Positions 1-7,980 of a stretch of 64,000 nt of DNA are shown one piece after another. The DNA comes from SPJN01 sp965229935 (GTDB lineage: Bacteria > Pseudomonadota > Alphaproteobacteria > SPJN01), in contig CBDDKB010000002.1 of assembly GCA_965229935.1 (NCBI GenBank), positions 496,001 through 560,000 on the forward strand, given 5' to 3'. The notes beneath the pieces were generated by a model. The model saw nothing but the letters and a program-made list of their open reading frames with translations. It did not search any database and was not told the DNA's origin. The number at the start of each line of letters is the position of its first letter. Positions within the stretch are counted from its first letter, which is position 1. The position numbers were made by a program, and so were the translations under genes.

Positions 1-69
1 GAAAAGCCCGTTCAGCCCCAATGAAACTGCCATCAAAATCAGCAATAGTGGTTCGAGTTTTTGCGTCAT
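1..69 (-). CDS. start of an unknown small or membrane protein (partial)
   Basis: Only the first 23 codons are inside the window; the gene runs off its left edge. They read MTQKLEPLLLILMAVSLGLN and so on, a short polar start followed by a strongly hydrophobic stretch (about residues 7-19), which looks like a first membrane helix or a signal anchor. An AGGGAG ribosome-binding sequence lies about nine bases before the ATG, which supports a real start. It is divergent from accA, so the roughly 180 bases between them should hold both promoters. I do not recognise the family. Confidence 0.5.
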   Translation of the reverse strand, partial: MTQKLEPLLLILMAVSLGLNGLF

Positions 70-253
70 GGCCCCGTTCTCCCTTATTTGGTGCAGCATA
101 GGCCCATCCCATGCCATCACTCAATAAGACGGGGCAGCTATCTGATTTGTGACAAAAAAGGCGAAACAATTGACATGGGGGCCGAACAGCGCCATCTATG
201 TGCTTAAATATTAAAGCGTTTATGACCTTAGACGAGTTTTGCGAGACCATGCG

Positions 254-1225
254 ATGAGCACAGCCTATCTCGACTTTGAAAAGCCGATTGCCGATCTTGA
301 GGCGAAGATTGCCGACCTGAAAACCCTGCCCGGCGAGGGCGAGGATGGCGCGGTCAATGTGAAGGACGAAATCGTCCGCCTTGAATCAAAGGCTGCCGCC
401 CAGTTGAATGACCTTTATAAGCGTCTGACCCCTTGGCAGAAGACACAGGTGGCACGGCATCCTGACCGGCCCCATTTTGTTGATTATGTCCGCGATTTGA
501 TCGACGAATTCACGCCACTTGCCGGGGATCGTAGTTTTTCTGATGATCATGCCATTGTTGGCGGGCTGGGCCGGTTCAAGGGTGAATCGGTTCTGGTTAT
601 GGGTCATGAAAAGGGCGATGATACGCAAAGCCGATTGAAACATAATTTCGGCATGGCCCGGCCAGAAGGCTATCGCAAGGCCGTGCGCCTGATGGATTTG
701 GCTGACAGGTTCGGCCTGCCCATCATCACCCTTGTTGACACGGCAGGCGCCTATCCCGGTCTTGGTGCCGAAGAACGCGGCCAGGCCGAGGCGATTGCCC
801 GGTCCACAGAAAAATGCCTGACTATTTCAGTCCCCATGATTTCCGTGGTGATAGGCGAGGGCGGCTCAGGCGGGGCGATATCTATCGCGTCGGCCAATGC
901 CATCGGCATGCTTGAACATTCCACCTATGCAGTGATTTCACCAGAAGGCTGTGCGTCTATTTTGTGGCGAGATTCAGCTCGCGCGGCCGATGCTGCTGCG
1001 GCTATGAAGGTGACGGCGCAGGATTTGAAATCCCTGAAGATTATCGACCAAATTATTGCGGAGCCGATTGGCGGTGCCCATCGCGACCCGATGCGCACAA
1101 TTGCTGACACGGGGCGCTTTATCGAACGGGCGCTTGCGGCCCAGCACAATAAATCCCCGCAGGAGTTGAAGGCCGAACGGCGGCAAAAATTCCTTGAAAT
1201 GGGTCGCAATCTGCAAATTGCCTAG
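254..1225 (+). CDS. accA: acetyl-CoA carboxylase, carboxyltransferase subunit alpha
   Basis: AccA, with AccD, transfers the carboxyl group from biotinyl-AccB to acetyl-CoA to make malonyl-CoA, the first step of fatty-acid synthesis in the cytoplasm. The 323-residue protein begins MSTAYLDFEKPIADLEAKI, matching the conserved AccA amino end. It carries the glycine-rich crotonase-type core (TLVDTAGAYPG, then GEGGSGGAISIA) and the STYAVISPEGCASILW block. The length is normal (E. coli 319). An in-frame TTG at 239 would add five residues; the ATG at 254 fits the family better. A TTGACA at 170-175 could be a -35 element, but I see no good -10. It is transcribed alone, with accD elsewhere. Confidence 0.97.
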   Translation: MSTAYLDFEKPIADLEAKIADLKTLPGEGEDGAVNVKDEIVRLESKAAAQLNDLYKRLTPWQKTQVARHPDRPHFVDYVRDLIDEFTPLAGDRSFSDDHAIVGGLGRFKGESVLVMGHEKGDDTQSRLKHNFGMARPEGYRKAVRLMDLADRFGLPIITLVDTAGAYPGLGAEERGQAEAIARSTEKCLTISVPMISVVIGEGGSGGAISIASANAIGMLEHSTYAVISPEGCASILWRDSARAADAAAAMKVTAQDLKSLKIIDQIIAEPIGGAHRDPMRTIADTGRFIERALAAQHNKSPQELKAERRQKFLEMGRNLQIA

Positions 1226-1349
1226 TTTTGCACGTTTTTCGTGTCCTTAGCCTTCGACAAGCCTCTAAATCCCCGCTAAGCTGAAAAGAAAGAAGGGGTT
1301 AGGGCTGATCAGATGATCGTCTGGTCACTGCATTGTAGGGGAGGCAGTT

Positions 1350-2804
1350 GTGGCTGAACTCAAAGACAAGTCATTGCTTGAAGAACGCTGTCTGATAGAC
1401 GGCGAATGGGTCGGTGCCGATTCCGGTGAAACGATCGAGGTGACGAACCCCGCCACGGGGGAGGTTTTGGGCACGATCCCGAAAATGGGCACAGCCGAAA
1501 CCCGCCGCGCTATTGAGGCGGCTGAAAAAGCCATGAAAGGCTGGCGCAAGAAAACCGCGAAAGAGCGGGCGCAAATTCTGCGTCGTTGGTTTGACCTTTG
1601 CATGGAAAATGAAGACGACCTTGCCCTGATCATGACGTGGGAACAGGGCAAGCCGCTGGCTGAATCGCGTGGTGAGGTTGCTTATGCAGCAGGCTTCATC
1701 GAATGGTTCGGCGAAGAAGCAAAGCGTGTTTATGGCGATACGATCCCGGCCCATGCCCCTGATAAACGGATCATTGTCACAAAAGAACCTATCGGGGTCG
1801 TGGCTGCCATCACGCCGTGGAACTTCCCCGCTGCGATGGTGACGCGCAAGGCTGCGCCCGCACTTGCTGCTGGCTGCACAGTTGTGTTGAAACCTGCAAC
1901 CCAAACACCCTATTCGGCCATTGCCCTTGTGAAGCTGGCCGAACGGGCAGGCGTGCCCCGGGGCTGTTTCTCTATCGTGACGGGGTCTGCGGGCCAAATC
2001 GGTGGCGAGATGACGTCAAACCCGATTGTGCAAAAGGTGACCTTCACAGGCTCTACCCCCATTGGCAAATTGCTGATGGAACAATGCGCGGCAACGGTGA
2101 AAAAGACATCAATGGAACTGGGCGGCAATGCCCCTTTCATTGTGTTTGACGATGCCGACCTTGATGAGGCTGTCGAGGGTGCGATCCTCAGCAAGTTTCG
2201 CAACACAGGCCAGACCTGCGTTTGCGCCAACCGCCTGTTGGTGCAGGACGGGGTCTATGATGCCTTTGCAGAAAAGCTGCGCGTTGCGGTTGACGCGTTG
2301 AAGCCGGGTAACGGGCTGGACCCATCCTCTACCCAAGGGCCGCTGATTGATATGAAGGCGGTCGCCAAGGTTGAAGAACATATTGCCGATGCCACGGGCA
2401 AGGGCGCGCGCGTGCTTTCCGGTGGCAAGCGGTCTGACCTTGGGTTCAGCTTTTTTGAACCGACCCTGCTGGCCGATGTAACGCCAGAGATGATGGTGGC
2501 GCGGGATGAAACCTTTGGCCCGCTAGCCCCCATGTTCCGCTTTAAAACCGAGGAAGAGGCCATCCACATGGCCAATGACACGGAATTCGGCCTTGCCTCC
2601 TATTTCTATGCCCGTGATCTGGGGCGCGTGTTCCGCGTTGCAGAGGAGCTGGAATATGGCATTGTCGGCGTGAACACAGGCCTGATCTCGACCGAGGTTG
2701 CACCCTTTGGGGGCGTCAAAGAGTCAGGGGAGGGCCGTGAGGGGTCGAAATACGGCATCGAAGACTATATGGAGATTAAGTACACCTGCCTTGGCGGTAT
2801 TTAG
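1350..2804 (+). CDS. gabD: NAD(P)-dependent succinate-semialdehyde dehydrogenase family protein
   Basis: This 484-residue aldehyde dehydrogenase oxidises an aldehyde to its acid with NAD(P)+. It follows E. coli GabD closely along its whole length, which points to succinate semialdehyde and the GABA shunt as substrate and pathway; that assignment rests on similarity. The catalytic cysteine is Cys290 in NTGQTCVCANR and the general base is Glu256 in MELGGN. The cofactor region contains TPWNFP (residues 155-160) and KPATQTP. The start is GTG at 1350, with GGGGAGG six bases upstream. No GABA transaminase is nearby. A paired-hairpin repeat follows the stop. Confidence 0.9.
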   Translation: MAELKDKSLLEERCLIDGEWVGADSGETIEVTNPATGEVLGTIPKMGTAETRRAIEAAEKAMKGWRKKTAKERAQILRRWFDLCMENEDDLALIMTWEQGKPLAESRGEVAYAAGFIEWFGEEAKRVYGDTIPAHAPDKRIIVTKEPIGVVAAITPWNFPAAMVTRKAAPALAAGCTVVLKPATQTPYSAIALVKLAERAGVPRGCFSIVTGSAGQIGGEMTSNPIVQKVTFTGSTPIGKLLMEQCAATVKKTSMELGGNAPFIVFDDADLDEAVEGAILSKFRNTGQTCVCANRLLVQDGVYDAFAEKLRVAVDALKPGNGLDPSSTQGPLIDMKAVAKVEEHIADATGKGARVLSGGKRSDLGFSFFEPTLLADVTPEMMVARDETFGPLAPMFRFKTEEEAIHMANDTEFGLASYFYARDLGRVFRVAEELEYGIVGVNTGLISTEVAPFGGVKESGEGREGSKYGIEDYMEIKYTCLGGI

Positions 2805-2815
2805 GTCTTCTTCAC

Positions 2816-2913
2816 CGTCATCCCGGAATTGCGGAGCACTATCCGGGATCCATAACAGCTTTTGGGCAGCGACTAAGATTCACTATGGACCCCGGATCAA
2901 GTCCGGGGTGACG
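2816..2913. repeat. paired-hairpin intergenic repeat, copy 1
   Basis: Two imperfect hairpins lie back to back between gabD and rpiA. The first has arms TCCCGGA/TCCGGGA and the second is built on CCCCGGATCAAGTCCGGGG. The element is bounded by CGTCA on the left and TGACG on the right. The same architecture recurs at 6744-6831 and 24992-25093. It resembles the REP/BIME-like elements found between genes in many alphaproteobacteria. It could fold in mRNA from either strand and may slow read-through between gabD and rpiA. Confidence 0.75.
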
Positions 2914-2930
2914 ACTAATGGGTTTGATAT

Positions 2931-3629
2931 ATGAGCGCAGATGACGAAAAACGTGCCGCAGGGTGGCGCGCCCTTGATTTTGTTTCAGATGGAATGGTGA
3001 TCGGGCTTGGTACCGGCTCTACCGCCGCGCATTTTGTGGATGCCGTGGGTGCAAAAGTTGCCGAAGGCTGGAAAGTCACGTGCGTCCCCACATCAGAACA
3101 AACCGCCACACAGGCGCGTGGGTTGAACATCCCCCTCGCCACGTTGGAGGAGGTTGGCCATATCGACGTCACCGTTGATGGTGCTGACGAAGCGGACCCC
3201 CAATTACGTTTGATCAAGGGTGGTGGCGGCGCGCTGCTGCGTGAAAAGATTGTTGCCAGCCAGTCCAGCAAGATGGTCGTCATCTCAGACAGTTCCAAAC
3301 TGGTGCCGACGCTGGGCAAGTTCAAACTGCCTGTCGAAATTGTGCCCTTTGGCGCTGGTCTGACCGCGCAAGTGATCGAACAGAACATTGCGCAATTTTG
3401 TGCGCCTGACAGCGTGCCGTTGAGTTTCCGCGGTGGTGACGGTGCTGACCGCTTTATCACCGATGGCGGGCATTTTATTGTTGATTGTGCCTGTGAGGAA
3501 ATCACCGACCCCGAAGGGTTGGCAGACTTCCTTGTTTCTGTGCCCGGCGTTGTCGATCACGGATTGTTTATCGGCCTTGCCTCTTTAATTATTGTCGGTG
3601 AAGGTACAGATACACGGATAGTAGATTAG
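2931..3629 (+). CDS. rpiA: ribose-5-phosphate isomerase A
   Basis: RpiA interconverts ribose 5-phosphate and ribulose 5-phosphate in the non-oxidative pentose phosphate pathway. The 232-residue protein shows the family blocks in order: the phosphate-binding GLGTGSTAAHFV near residues 25-36, the catalytic TVDGADEAD and the KGGGGALLREKI segment. It is slightly longer than E. coli RpiA (219). The ATG at 2931 has no strong ribosome-binding sequence. It lies 19 bases before the glutathione reductase gene, so the two are probably cotranscribed; the NADPH made by the pentose phosphate pathway would feed that reductase. Confidence 0.96.
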   Translation: MSADDEKRAAGWRALDFVSDGMVIGLGTGSTAAHFVDAVGAKVAEGWKVTCVPTSEQTATQARGLNIPLATLEEVGHIDVTVDGADEADPQLRLIKGGGGALLREKIVASQSSKMVVISDSSKLVPTLGKFKLPVEIVPFGAGLTAQVIEQNIAQFCAPDSVPLSFRGGDGADRFITDGGHFIVDCACEEITDPEGLADFLVSVPGVVDHGLFIGLASLIIVGEGTDTRIVD

Positions 3630-3648
3630 ATAATAAGGCGGGCTCGAC

Positions 3649-5037
3649 ATGGCTGTTCATTATGATTTGTTTGTTATTGGTGCAGGATCAGGTGGTGTGC
3701 GCGCCGCGCGCATGGCTGCCGCTGCGGGACAACGCGTCGGAATAGCCGAAGAATATCGCGTTGGCGGCACCTGCGTGATCCGTGGTTGCGTGCCGAAAAA
3801 ATTGTTCGTCTATGCCTCCCACTATGCCGAAGAGTTTCGCGATGCCGCTGGCTTTGGTCACACGGTTGGCGAAACCAGTTTCGATTGGCCGACGCTGATT
3901 GCCAATAAGGATAAGGAAATTGACCGTCTGAACGGGATTTATATCCGCAATCTCGAAAACTCCGGCGTTGTGGTTCACCACTCACGGGCAGAGTTTAAGG
4001 ACGCACACACAATCACGCTGACCCAAACGGGTGAAGAGGTAACCGCCGACACAATCTTGATCGCCACAGGCGGCGCGCCGACAAAGCCCAATGATTTTGA
4101 AGGTGCAGAACACACCATCACCTCGAACGAGGCATTTCATCTTGAGGAACTGCCCAAGCGCGTGATCGTTGTAGGCGGCGGCTATATCGCGGTTGAATTT
4201 GCGGGCATCTTTAACGGGCTTGGCAGTCAGACCAGCCTGATCTACCGCAAGGACCGGGTGCTGCGCGGCTTTGATGATGATGTGCGTGCGCTCCTTAATG
4301 AATCGCTTGTTGAACGGGGCATTGACCTTCATCTGCACAGCACGATTGAAAAGGTTGAAACTGTGCCCAACGGGTTGAAAGCCACACTCAACACAGGTGA
4401 TGTGATCGAGGCAGACGTGATCATGTGTGCGACAGGCCGTACGCCGCTGACGAATGGTCTTGGCTGTGACAAGGCAGCCGTGGCGCTTGCCAAAAATGGT
4501 GCCGTAATCGTGGATGACTATTCGCGCACCAATGTTGATCATATTTATGCTGTGGGTGACGTGACGGACCGGGTGCAATTGACCCCTGTCGCAATCAAGG
4601 AAGGCATGGCCTTTGTCGATACGGTCTATAAGGACACACCGACCAAGCCTGACCATATGTTGATCCCGACCGCTGTCTTTTCGCAGCCCCAGATCGGTAC
4701 TGTTGGCATGACCGAAGAAGAGGCGATGGCAGCTTCCGGCGGTGCGCTGGATGTTTACAAGTCTACCTTCCGTCCTATGAAGGCGACGCTGTCAGGCAAT
4801 CCTGAAAAAATGCTGATGAAGATTCTGGTGGACCGCAACAATGATAAAGTATTGGGCGTGCATATTGTTGGCACTGAAGCGGGCGAGATGATCCAGTGCG
4901 TCGGCATTGCGGTGAAGATGGGCGCAACCAAAGCCGACTTTGATTCAACTGTTGCCGTGCATCCCACAGCCGCCGAAGAACTGGTGACAATGCGGGAGCC
5001 GACCATCCGCCATAATTTCAGCGAAGCTGCGGAGTAG
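3649..5037 (+). CDS. gor: glutathione-disulfide reductase
   Basis: Reduces oxidised glutathione with NADPH using FAD. The 462-residue protein has the FAD-binding GAGSGGVRAA near residues 11-20 and the redox pair Cys42/Cys47 in GTCVIRGCVPKK. A second nucleotide site is VVGGGYIAVEFAG, followed by arginines in YRKDRVLRGFD that favour NADPH over NADH. The carboxyl-terminal HPTAAEE supplies the catalytic histidine and glutamate to the partner subunit of the dimer. The ATG is preceded by AAGGCGG. It directly follows rpiA. The related trypanothione and mycothione reductases are less likely given the alphaproteobacterial context. Confidence 0.95.
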   Translation: MAVHYDLFVIGAGSGGVRAARMAAAAGQRVGIAEEYRVGGTCVIRGCVPKKLFVYASHYAEEFRDAAGFGHTVGETSFDWPTLIANKDKEIDRLNGIYIRNLENSGVVVHHSRAEFKDAHTITLTQTGEEVTADTILIATGGAPTKPNDFEGAEHTITSNEAFHLEELPKRVIVVGGGYIAVEFAGIFNGLGSQTSLIYRKDRVLRGFDDDVRALLNESLVERGIDLHLHSTIEKVETVPNGLKATLNTGDVIEADVIMCATGRTPLTNGLGCDKAAVALAKNGAVIVDDYSRTNVDHIYAVGDVTDRVQLTPVAIKEGMAFVDTVYKDTPTKPDHMLIPTAVFSQPQIGTVGMTEEEAMAASGGALDVYKSTFRPMKATLSGNPEKMLMKILVDRNNDKVLGVHIVGTEAGEMIQCVGIAVKMGATKADFDSTVAVHPTAAEELVTMREPTIRHNFSEAAE

Positions 5038-5126
5038 GGGGCTAGTATTTGGCTGACGCTTAATCTTGAGCTGCGCCTCTTCTCGCCATTTCAAGAACAA
5101 GAAAAGCGTTCGGCGCCCCCATTCAA

Positions 5127-5184
5127 TTGAAAAAGCCGATTTCTGCGGTTCAAAATGCCTATTTGCATGCCCATATGAATAGGC
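5127..5184 (+). promoter_or_regulatory. possible promoter and adjoining inverted repeat before the DAHP synthase gene
   Basis: TTGAAA (5127-5132) and CAAAAT (5151-5156), 18 bases apart, form a weak sigma-70-like pair. Directly downstream, GCCTATT (5157-5163) and AATAGGC (5178-5184) form a seven-base inverted repeat around a 14-base loop. The repeat would lie at the transcription start, where an operator or 5' hairpin could control aromatic amino-acid synthesis. I found no convincing leader peptide rich in Trp, Tyr or Phe codons in the remaining leader. Confidence 0.3.
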
Positions 5185-5271
5185 GTATAAGGCCCGCTCA
5201 TTTCCTGTTGTTCAAATTATGTTCGTCAGCAGGAAGCGTGCTAACTATTTGATTTTGTTGAGGAGGCCAAA

Positions 5272-6633
5272 ATGGCCAGGAATTGGAGCCCGGAAAGCTG
5301 GAGGTCAAAGCCGATCTTGCAGGTGCCCGACTATGAAGACCAAGCGGCATTGGAACGTGTAGAAGGCACGCTACGTTCATATCCGCCCTTGGTTTTTGCA
5401 GGCGAGGCGCGCCGGCTCAAACAACAATTGGGTGAAGTGGCCGAAGGCCGTGCATTCCTGCTGCAGGGCGGTGATTGCGCTGAAAGCTTTGCCGAATTCC
5501 ATCCTGATAAAATCCGCGACACGTTCCGTGTGTTGCTGCAGATGGCCGTTGTCCTGACATGGGGTGCGAAAGTCCCTGTGGTTAAGGTGGGCCGCATGGC
5601 GGGCCAGTTTGCCAAGCCCCGTTCTGCCGACACTGAAACCATTGATGGTGTGGAGCTGCCCTCCTACCGTGGTGATATCGTCAACGGGATCGAGTTTGAG
5701 GGCGAGGCCCGCGTGCCCGACCCAGACCGGATGGTCAAGGCCTATGGTCAGGCTGCTGCGACGCTGAACCTGCTGCGCGCCTTTGCGCAGGGCGGCTTTG
5801 CTGATCTGCATCAGGTCCATAAATGGAATTTGAGCTTTGCCGGAAATGGCGAAGGCTCCCAATATCGTCATATTGCCGACCAGATTTCTGAGGCGCTTGA
5901 TTTCATGCAGGCCTGCGGGATTGATGCGTCGACCGCCTCATCGCTCGGCAAGACAGACTTCTACACATCGCACGAAGCATTGCTGCTGCGTTATGAAGAA
6001 GCTTTGACCCGTGTGGATTCGCTGACAGGTTCCTACGTTGATACATCGGCGCATATGCTGTGGATCGGTGACCGGACACGTCAGCTTGATCATGCTCATG
6101 TTGAGTTCCTGTCGGGTGTTGAAAATCCCATTGGGATGAAGTGCGGCCCCTCCATCGACCCTGATGACATGCTGCGCATCATCGACAAGCTGAACCCGGA
6201 AAATGAAGCAGGCCGCATGACCCTGATTGCCCGTTTCGGTGCAGGCAATGTTGAAGAACATTTGCCCAAGCTGATCCGCGCGGTTGAGCGTGAGGGCAAG
6301 AAAGTCGTTTGGTCTTGCGATCCCATGCATGGCAATACGATCAAAAGCTCAACCGGGTACAAGACCCGTCCGTTTGATCGTGTCCTGTCTGAGGTGCGTG
6401 AGTTCTTTGCCGTTCATCAGGCCGAAGGCACCTATGCGGGCGGTGTGCATTTTGAAATGACAGGGCAGGACGTGACCGAGTGTACAGGTGGTGCACAGGC
6501 CATTTCCGATACTGACCTGCAGGATCGCTATCACACCCATTGCGACCCGCGCCTTAACGCCAATCAGGCGCTTGAGCTGTCATTCCTGATTGCCGAGGGC
6601 ATCAAGGCAGAGCGGGCAAAGGCTGCGGCTTAA
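5272..6633 (+). CDS. aroG: 3-deoxy-7-phosphoheptulonate synthase, class II
   Basis: Condenses phosphoenolpyruvate with erythrose 4-phosphate to DAHP, the first step of the shikimate pathway. At 453 residues it is of the class II (plant and mycobacterial) type, not the 350-residue E. coli type. Class II signatures include LLQGGDCAESF, with the metal-ligand Cys69, VVKVGRMAGQFAKPRS, HQVHKWNL, GMKCGPS and WSCDPMHGN. The start at 5272 has a strong GAGGAGG seven bases upstream. It stands alone between gor and a minus-strand oxidoreductase. Control by aromatic amino acids is expected for the family but not visible here. Confidence 0.96.
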   Translation: MARNWSPESWRSKPILQVPDYEDQAALERVEGTLRSYPPLVFAGEARRLKQQLGEVAEGRAFLLQGGDCAESFAEFHPDKIRDTFRVLLQMAVVLTWGAKVPVVKVGRMAGQFAKPRSADTETIDGVELPSYRGDIVNGIEFEGEARVPDPDRMVKAYGQAAATLNLLRAFAQGGFADLHQVHKWNLSFAGNGEGSQYRHIADQISEALDFMQACGIDASTASSLGKTDFYTSHEALLLRYEEALTRVDSLTGSYVDTSAHMLWIGDRTRQLDHAHVEFLSGVENPIGMKCGPSIDPDDMLRIIDKLNPENEAGRMTLIARFGAGNVEEHLPKLIRAVEREGKKVVWSCDPMHGNTIKSSTGYKTRPFDRVLSEVREFFAVHQAEGTYAGGVHFEMTGQDVTECTGGAQAISDTDLQDRYHTHCDPRLNANQALELSFLIAEGIKAERAKAAA

Positions 6634-6648
6634 ACTGCGCTCACGGCA

Positions 6649-6669
6649 ATGGCCCCTTTTGGGGGCCAT
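6649..6669 (+). terminator. hairpin after the DAHP synthase gene
   Basis: ATGGCCCC (6649-6656) and GGGGCCAT (6662-6669) form a perfect eight-base stem with a five-base loop, 15 bases after the stop codon. No run of T follows, so it is not a classical intrinsic terminator. It may protect the 3' end or act with Rho. Confidence 0.45.
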
Positions 6670-6743
6670 GCCTCCCCAGAATTCGAAATTGGGGCGCGCA
6701 AAAAGTTGCGCGAGCCACAATTGGCTAGTCTTGCTTCAATAAA

Positions 6744-6831
6744 CGTCACCCCGGAAAGGCAATAGCCTTATCCGGGGACCATTGCAGCGGTTGCGCTTTC
6801 CGATGGATGCCGGATCAAGTCCGGCATGACG
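6744..6831. repeat. paired-hairpin intergenic repeat, copy 2
   Basis: Same layout as the repeat at 2816-2913. The first hairpin has CCCCGGA/TCCGGGG outer arms with inner AAGGC/GCCTT. A linker of about 30 bases follows, then a second hairpin on GCCGGATCAAGTCCGGC. CGTCA and TGACG mark the ends. It lies between two convergent genes, the usual location for REP-type elements, and could end transcription from both sides. Confidence 0.75.
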
Positions 6832-6844
6832 GCTTTGGGCAAAT

Positions 6845-7861
6845 TCAAACCTTGACAATCCGCCGCCCGAAGGTGGGTGAGCCATCAAACAGGGCGGCAA
6901 AGGCGGCGGGCGCATTGTCTAACCCGTCGATAATCTCTTCCTTATAGGTCAGCGCGCCAGACATGATCCATCCGGCCATGTCCATCTGCGCCTTGGGGAA
7001 TTCACGTGCATAGTCAAATACGACCAGCCCTTCCATGCGCAGACGCTTTGATATGAAATCCAGCGTATTGCGAATGCCAACAGGCTTGGCCCGGTTATAT
7101 TCGGATACAGCGCCGGAGATGATCAAACGGCCATTCTGGTTCATGCACCCGATGGCTGTGTCCAGCATCTCGCCACCCACATTGTCGAGATAGATGTCGA
7201 CCCCATCGGGGCAGGCGGCCCTGATCTGGTCTTTCAGGCGGGTGTCGTCCTTGTAATTGATGGCGGCATCAAAGCCGATCTCAAGCAGCCAATCGCATTT
7301 TTCTTTGCTGCCAGCGATACCAACGGCGCGCAGGCCCTTAATCTTGGCAATCTGACCTGTTGCGGCCCCGACCGTGCCTGCGGCTGATGACACAAGCACA
7401 GTCTCCCCCTCTTTCGGGGCGCCAAGGTCCAGCAAACCGAAATAGGCGGTCATGCCCGGAATGCCCAAAATACCGATGGCGGCGGTGGGCGTCAGCGGGC
7501 CTTGGAACATGTTGGGATCCAGCTTCACAAACGCCTTTGCAGGCAAATGAACATGGCTGGTCCAGCCTGATCCGGTCATGACCAGATCACCGACCGCCAG
7601 CCTGTCAGAGGCGGAGGCGACAATCGTGCCAATCCCGGCGCTTTCCACCACCTCCCCCAACTCCATGACAGCGGCGTATGAATCGCCCGACAGGCGTGAC
7701 CGCATGCCCGGATCAATGGAAATATGGCTCATTTCTGCGATTGCCCAGCCATCCTGTACGGGGCCAAGGGCCGCCTCCTCCAGCGCAAAACAATCTGGGG
7801 TGGGGATGCCATCGGGCCGTTTTGCCAATGTCCAGCGGCGGGCCTGAAAAGTCTCTGTCAT
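6845..7861 (-). CDS. NADP-dependent MDR-superfamily oxidoreductase (CurA/leukotriene B4 dehydrogenase-like)
   Basis: A 338-residue zinc-independent medium-chain reductase. Family members reduce alpha,beta-unsaturated ketones or aldehydes with NADPH; the substrate here is unknown. The GroES-like amino half contains SIDPGMRSRLSGDSYAA. The Rossmann half has VSSAAGTVGAATGQIAKIKG near residues 155-174, followed by GIAGSKEKCDWL and the LDNVGGEMLD block typical of the CurA/PTGR group. The start ATG (7859-7861 on the minus strand) has AGGAAACC just upstream. It is divergent from nadE. No catalytic zinc cysteines are present, which argues against a classical alcohol dehydrogenase. Confidence 0.88.
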   Translation of the reverse strand: MTETFQARRWTLAKRPDGIPTPDCFALEEAALGPVQDGWAIAEMSHISIDPGMRSRLSGDSYAAVMELGEVVESAGIGTIVASASDRLAVGDLVMTGSGWTSHVHLPAKAFVKLDPNMFQGPLTPTAAIGILGIPGMTAYFGLLDLGAPKEGETVLVSSAAGTVGAATGQIAKIKGLRAVGIAGSKEKCDWLLEIGFDAAINYKDDTRLKDQIRAACPDGVDIYLDNVGGEMLDTAIGCMNQNGRLIISGAVSEYNRAKPVGIRNTLDFISKRLRMEGLVVFDYAREFPKAQMDMAGWIMSGALTYKEEIIDGLDNAPAAFAALFDGSPTFGRRIVKV

Positions 7862-7947
7862 TGTGGTTTCCTGTGATTCTTCGAATGGCGACAGCCTAAC
7901 GCACCCCCCTTAAAGGGCAAGGCTTCTTGTCCTTTTGCTGCGAAGTC

Positions 7948-7963
7948 GATAGAAAATTCTATC
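7948..7963. promoter_or_regulatory. operator-like palindrome before nadE
   Basis: GATAGAA-AA-TTCTATC is a perfect palindrome with seven-base arms, ending 17 bases before the nadE ATG in the 119-base gap shared with the divergent oxidoreductase gene. It could be a repressor site for NAD synthesis or an AT-rich 5' hairpin. It does not match the NrtR or NadQ sites I know, and no regulator gene is adjacent. Confidence 0.3.
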
Positions 7964-7980
7964 ACTTATTTGGATCTTCT

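Noticed and set aside
3982..4656. Minus-strand open frame of 224 codons opposite gor
   Set aside because: Shadow of the glutathione reductase gene; no family features, no ribosome site.
5157..5271. Leader peptide for aromatic amino-acid attenuation before the DAHP synthase gene
   Set aside because: Short frames there lack runs of Trp, Phe or Tyr codons and no terminator/antiterminator pair could be drawn.
6649..6669. Classical intrinsic terminator after the DAHP synthase gene
   Set aside because: The stem is perfect but no T-run follows on either strand, so it is listed only as a hairpin with moderate confidence.
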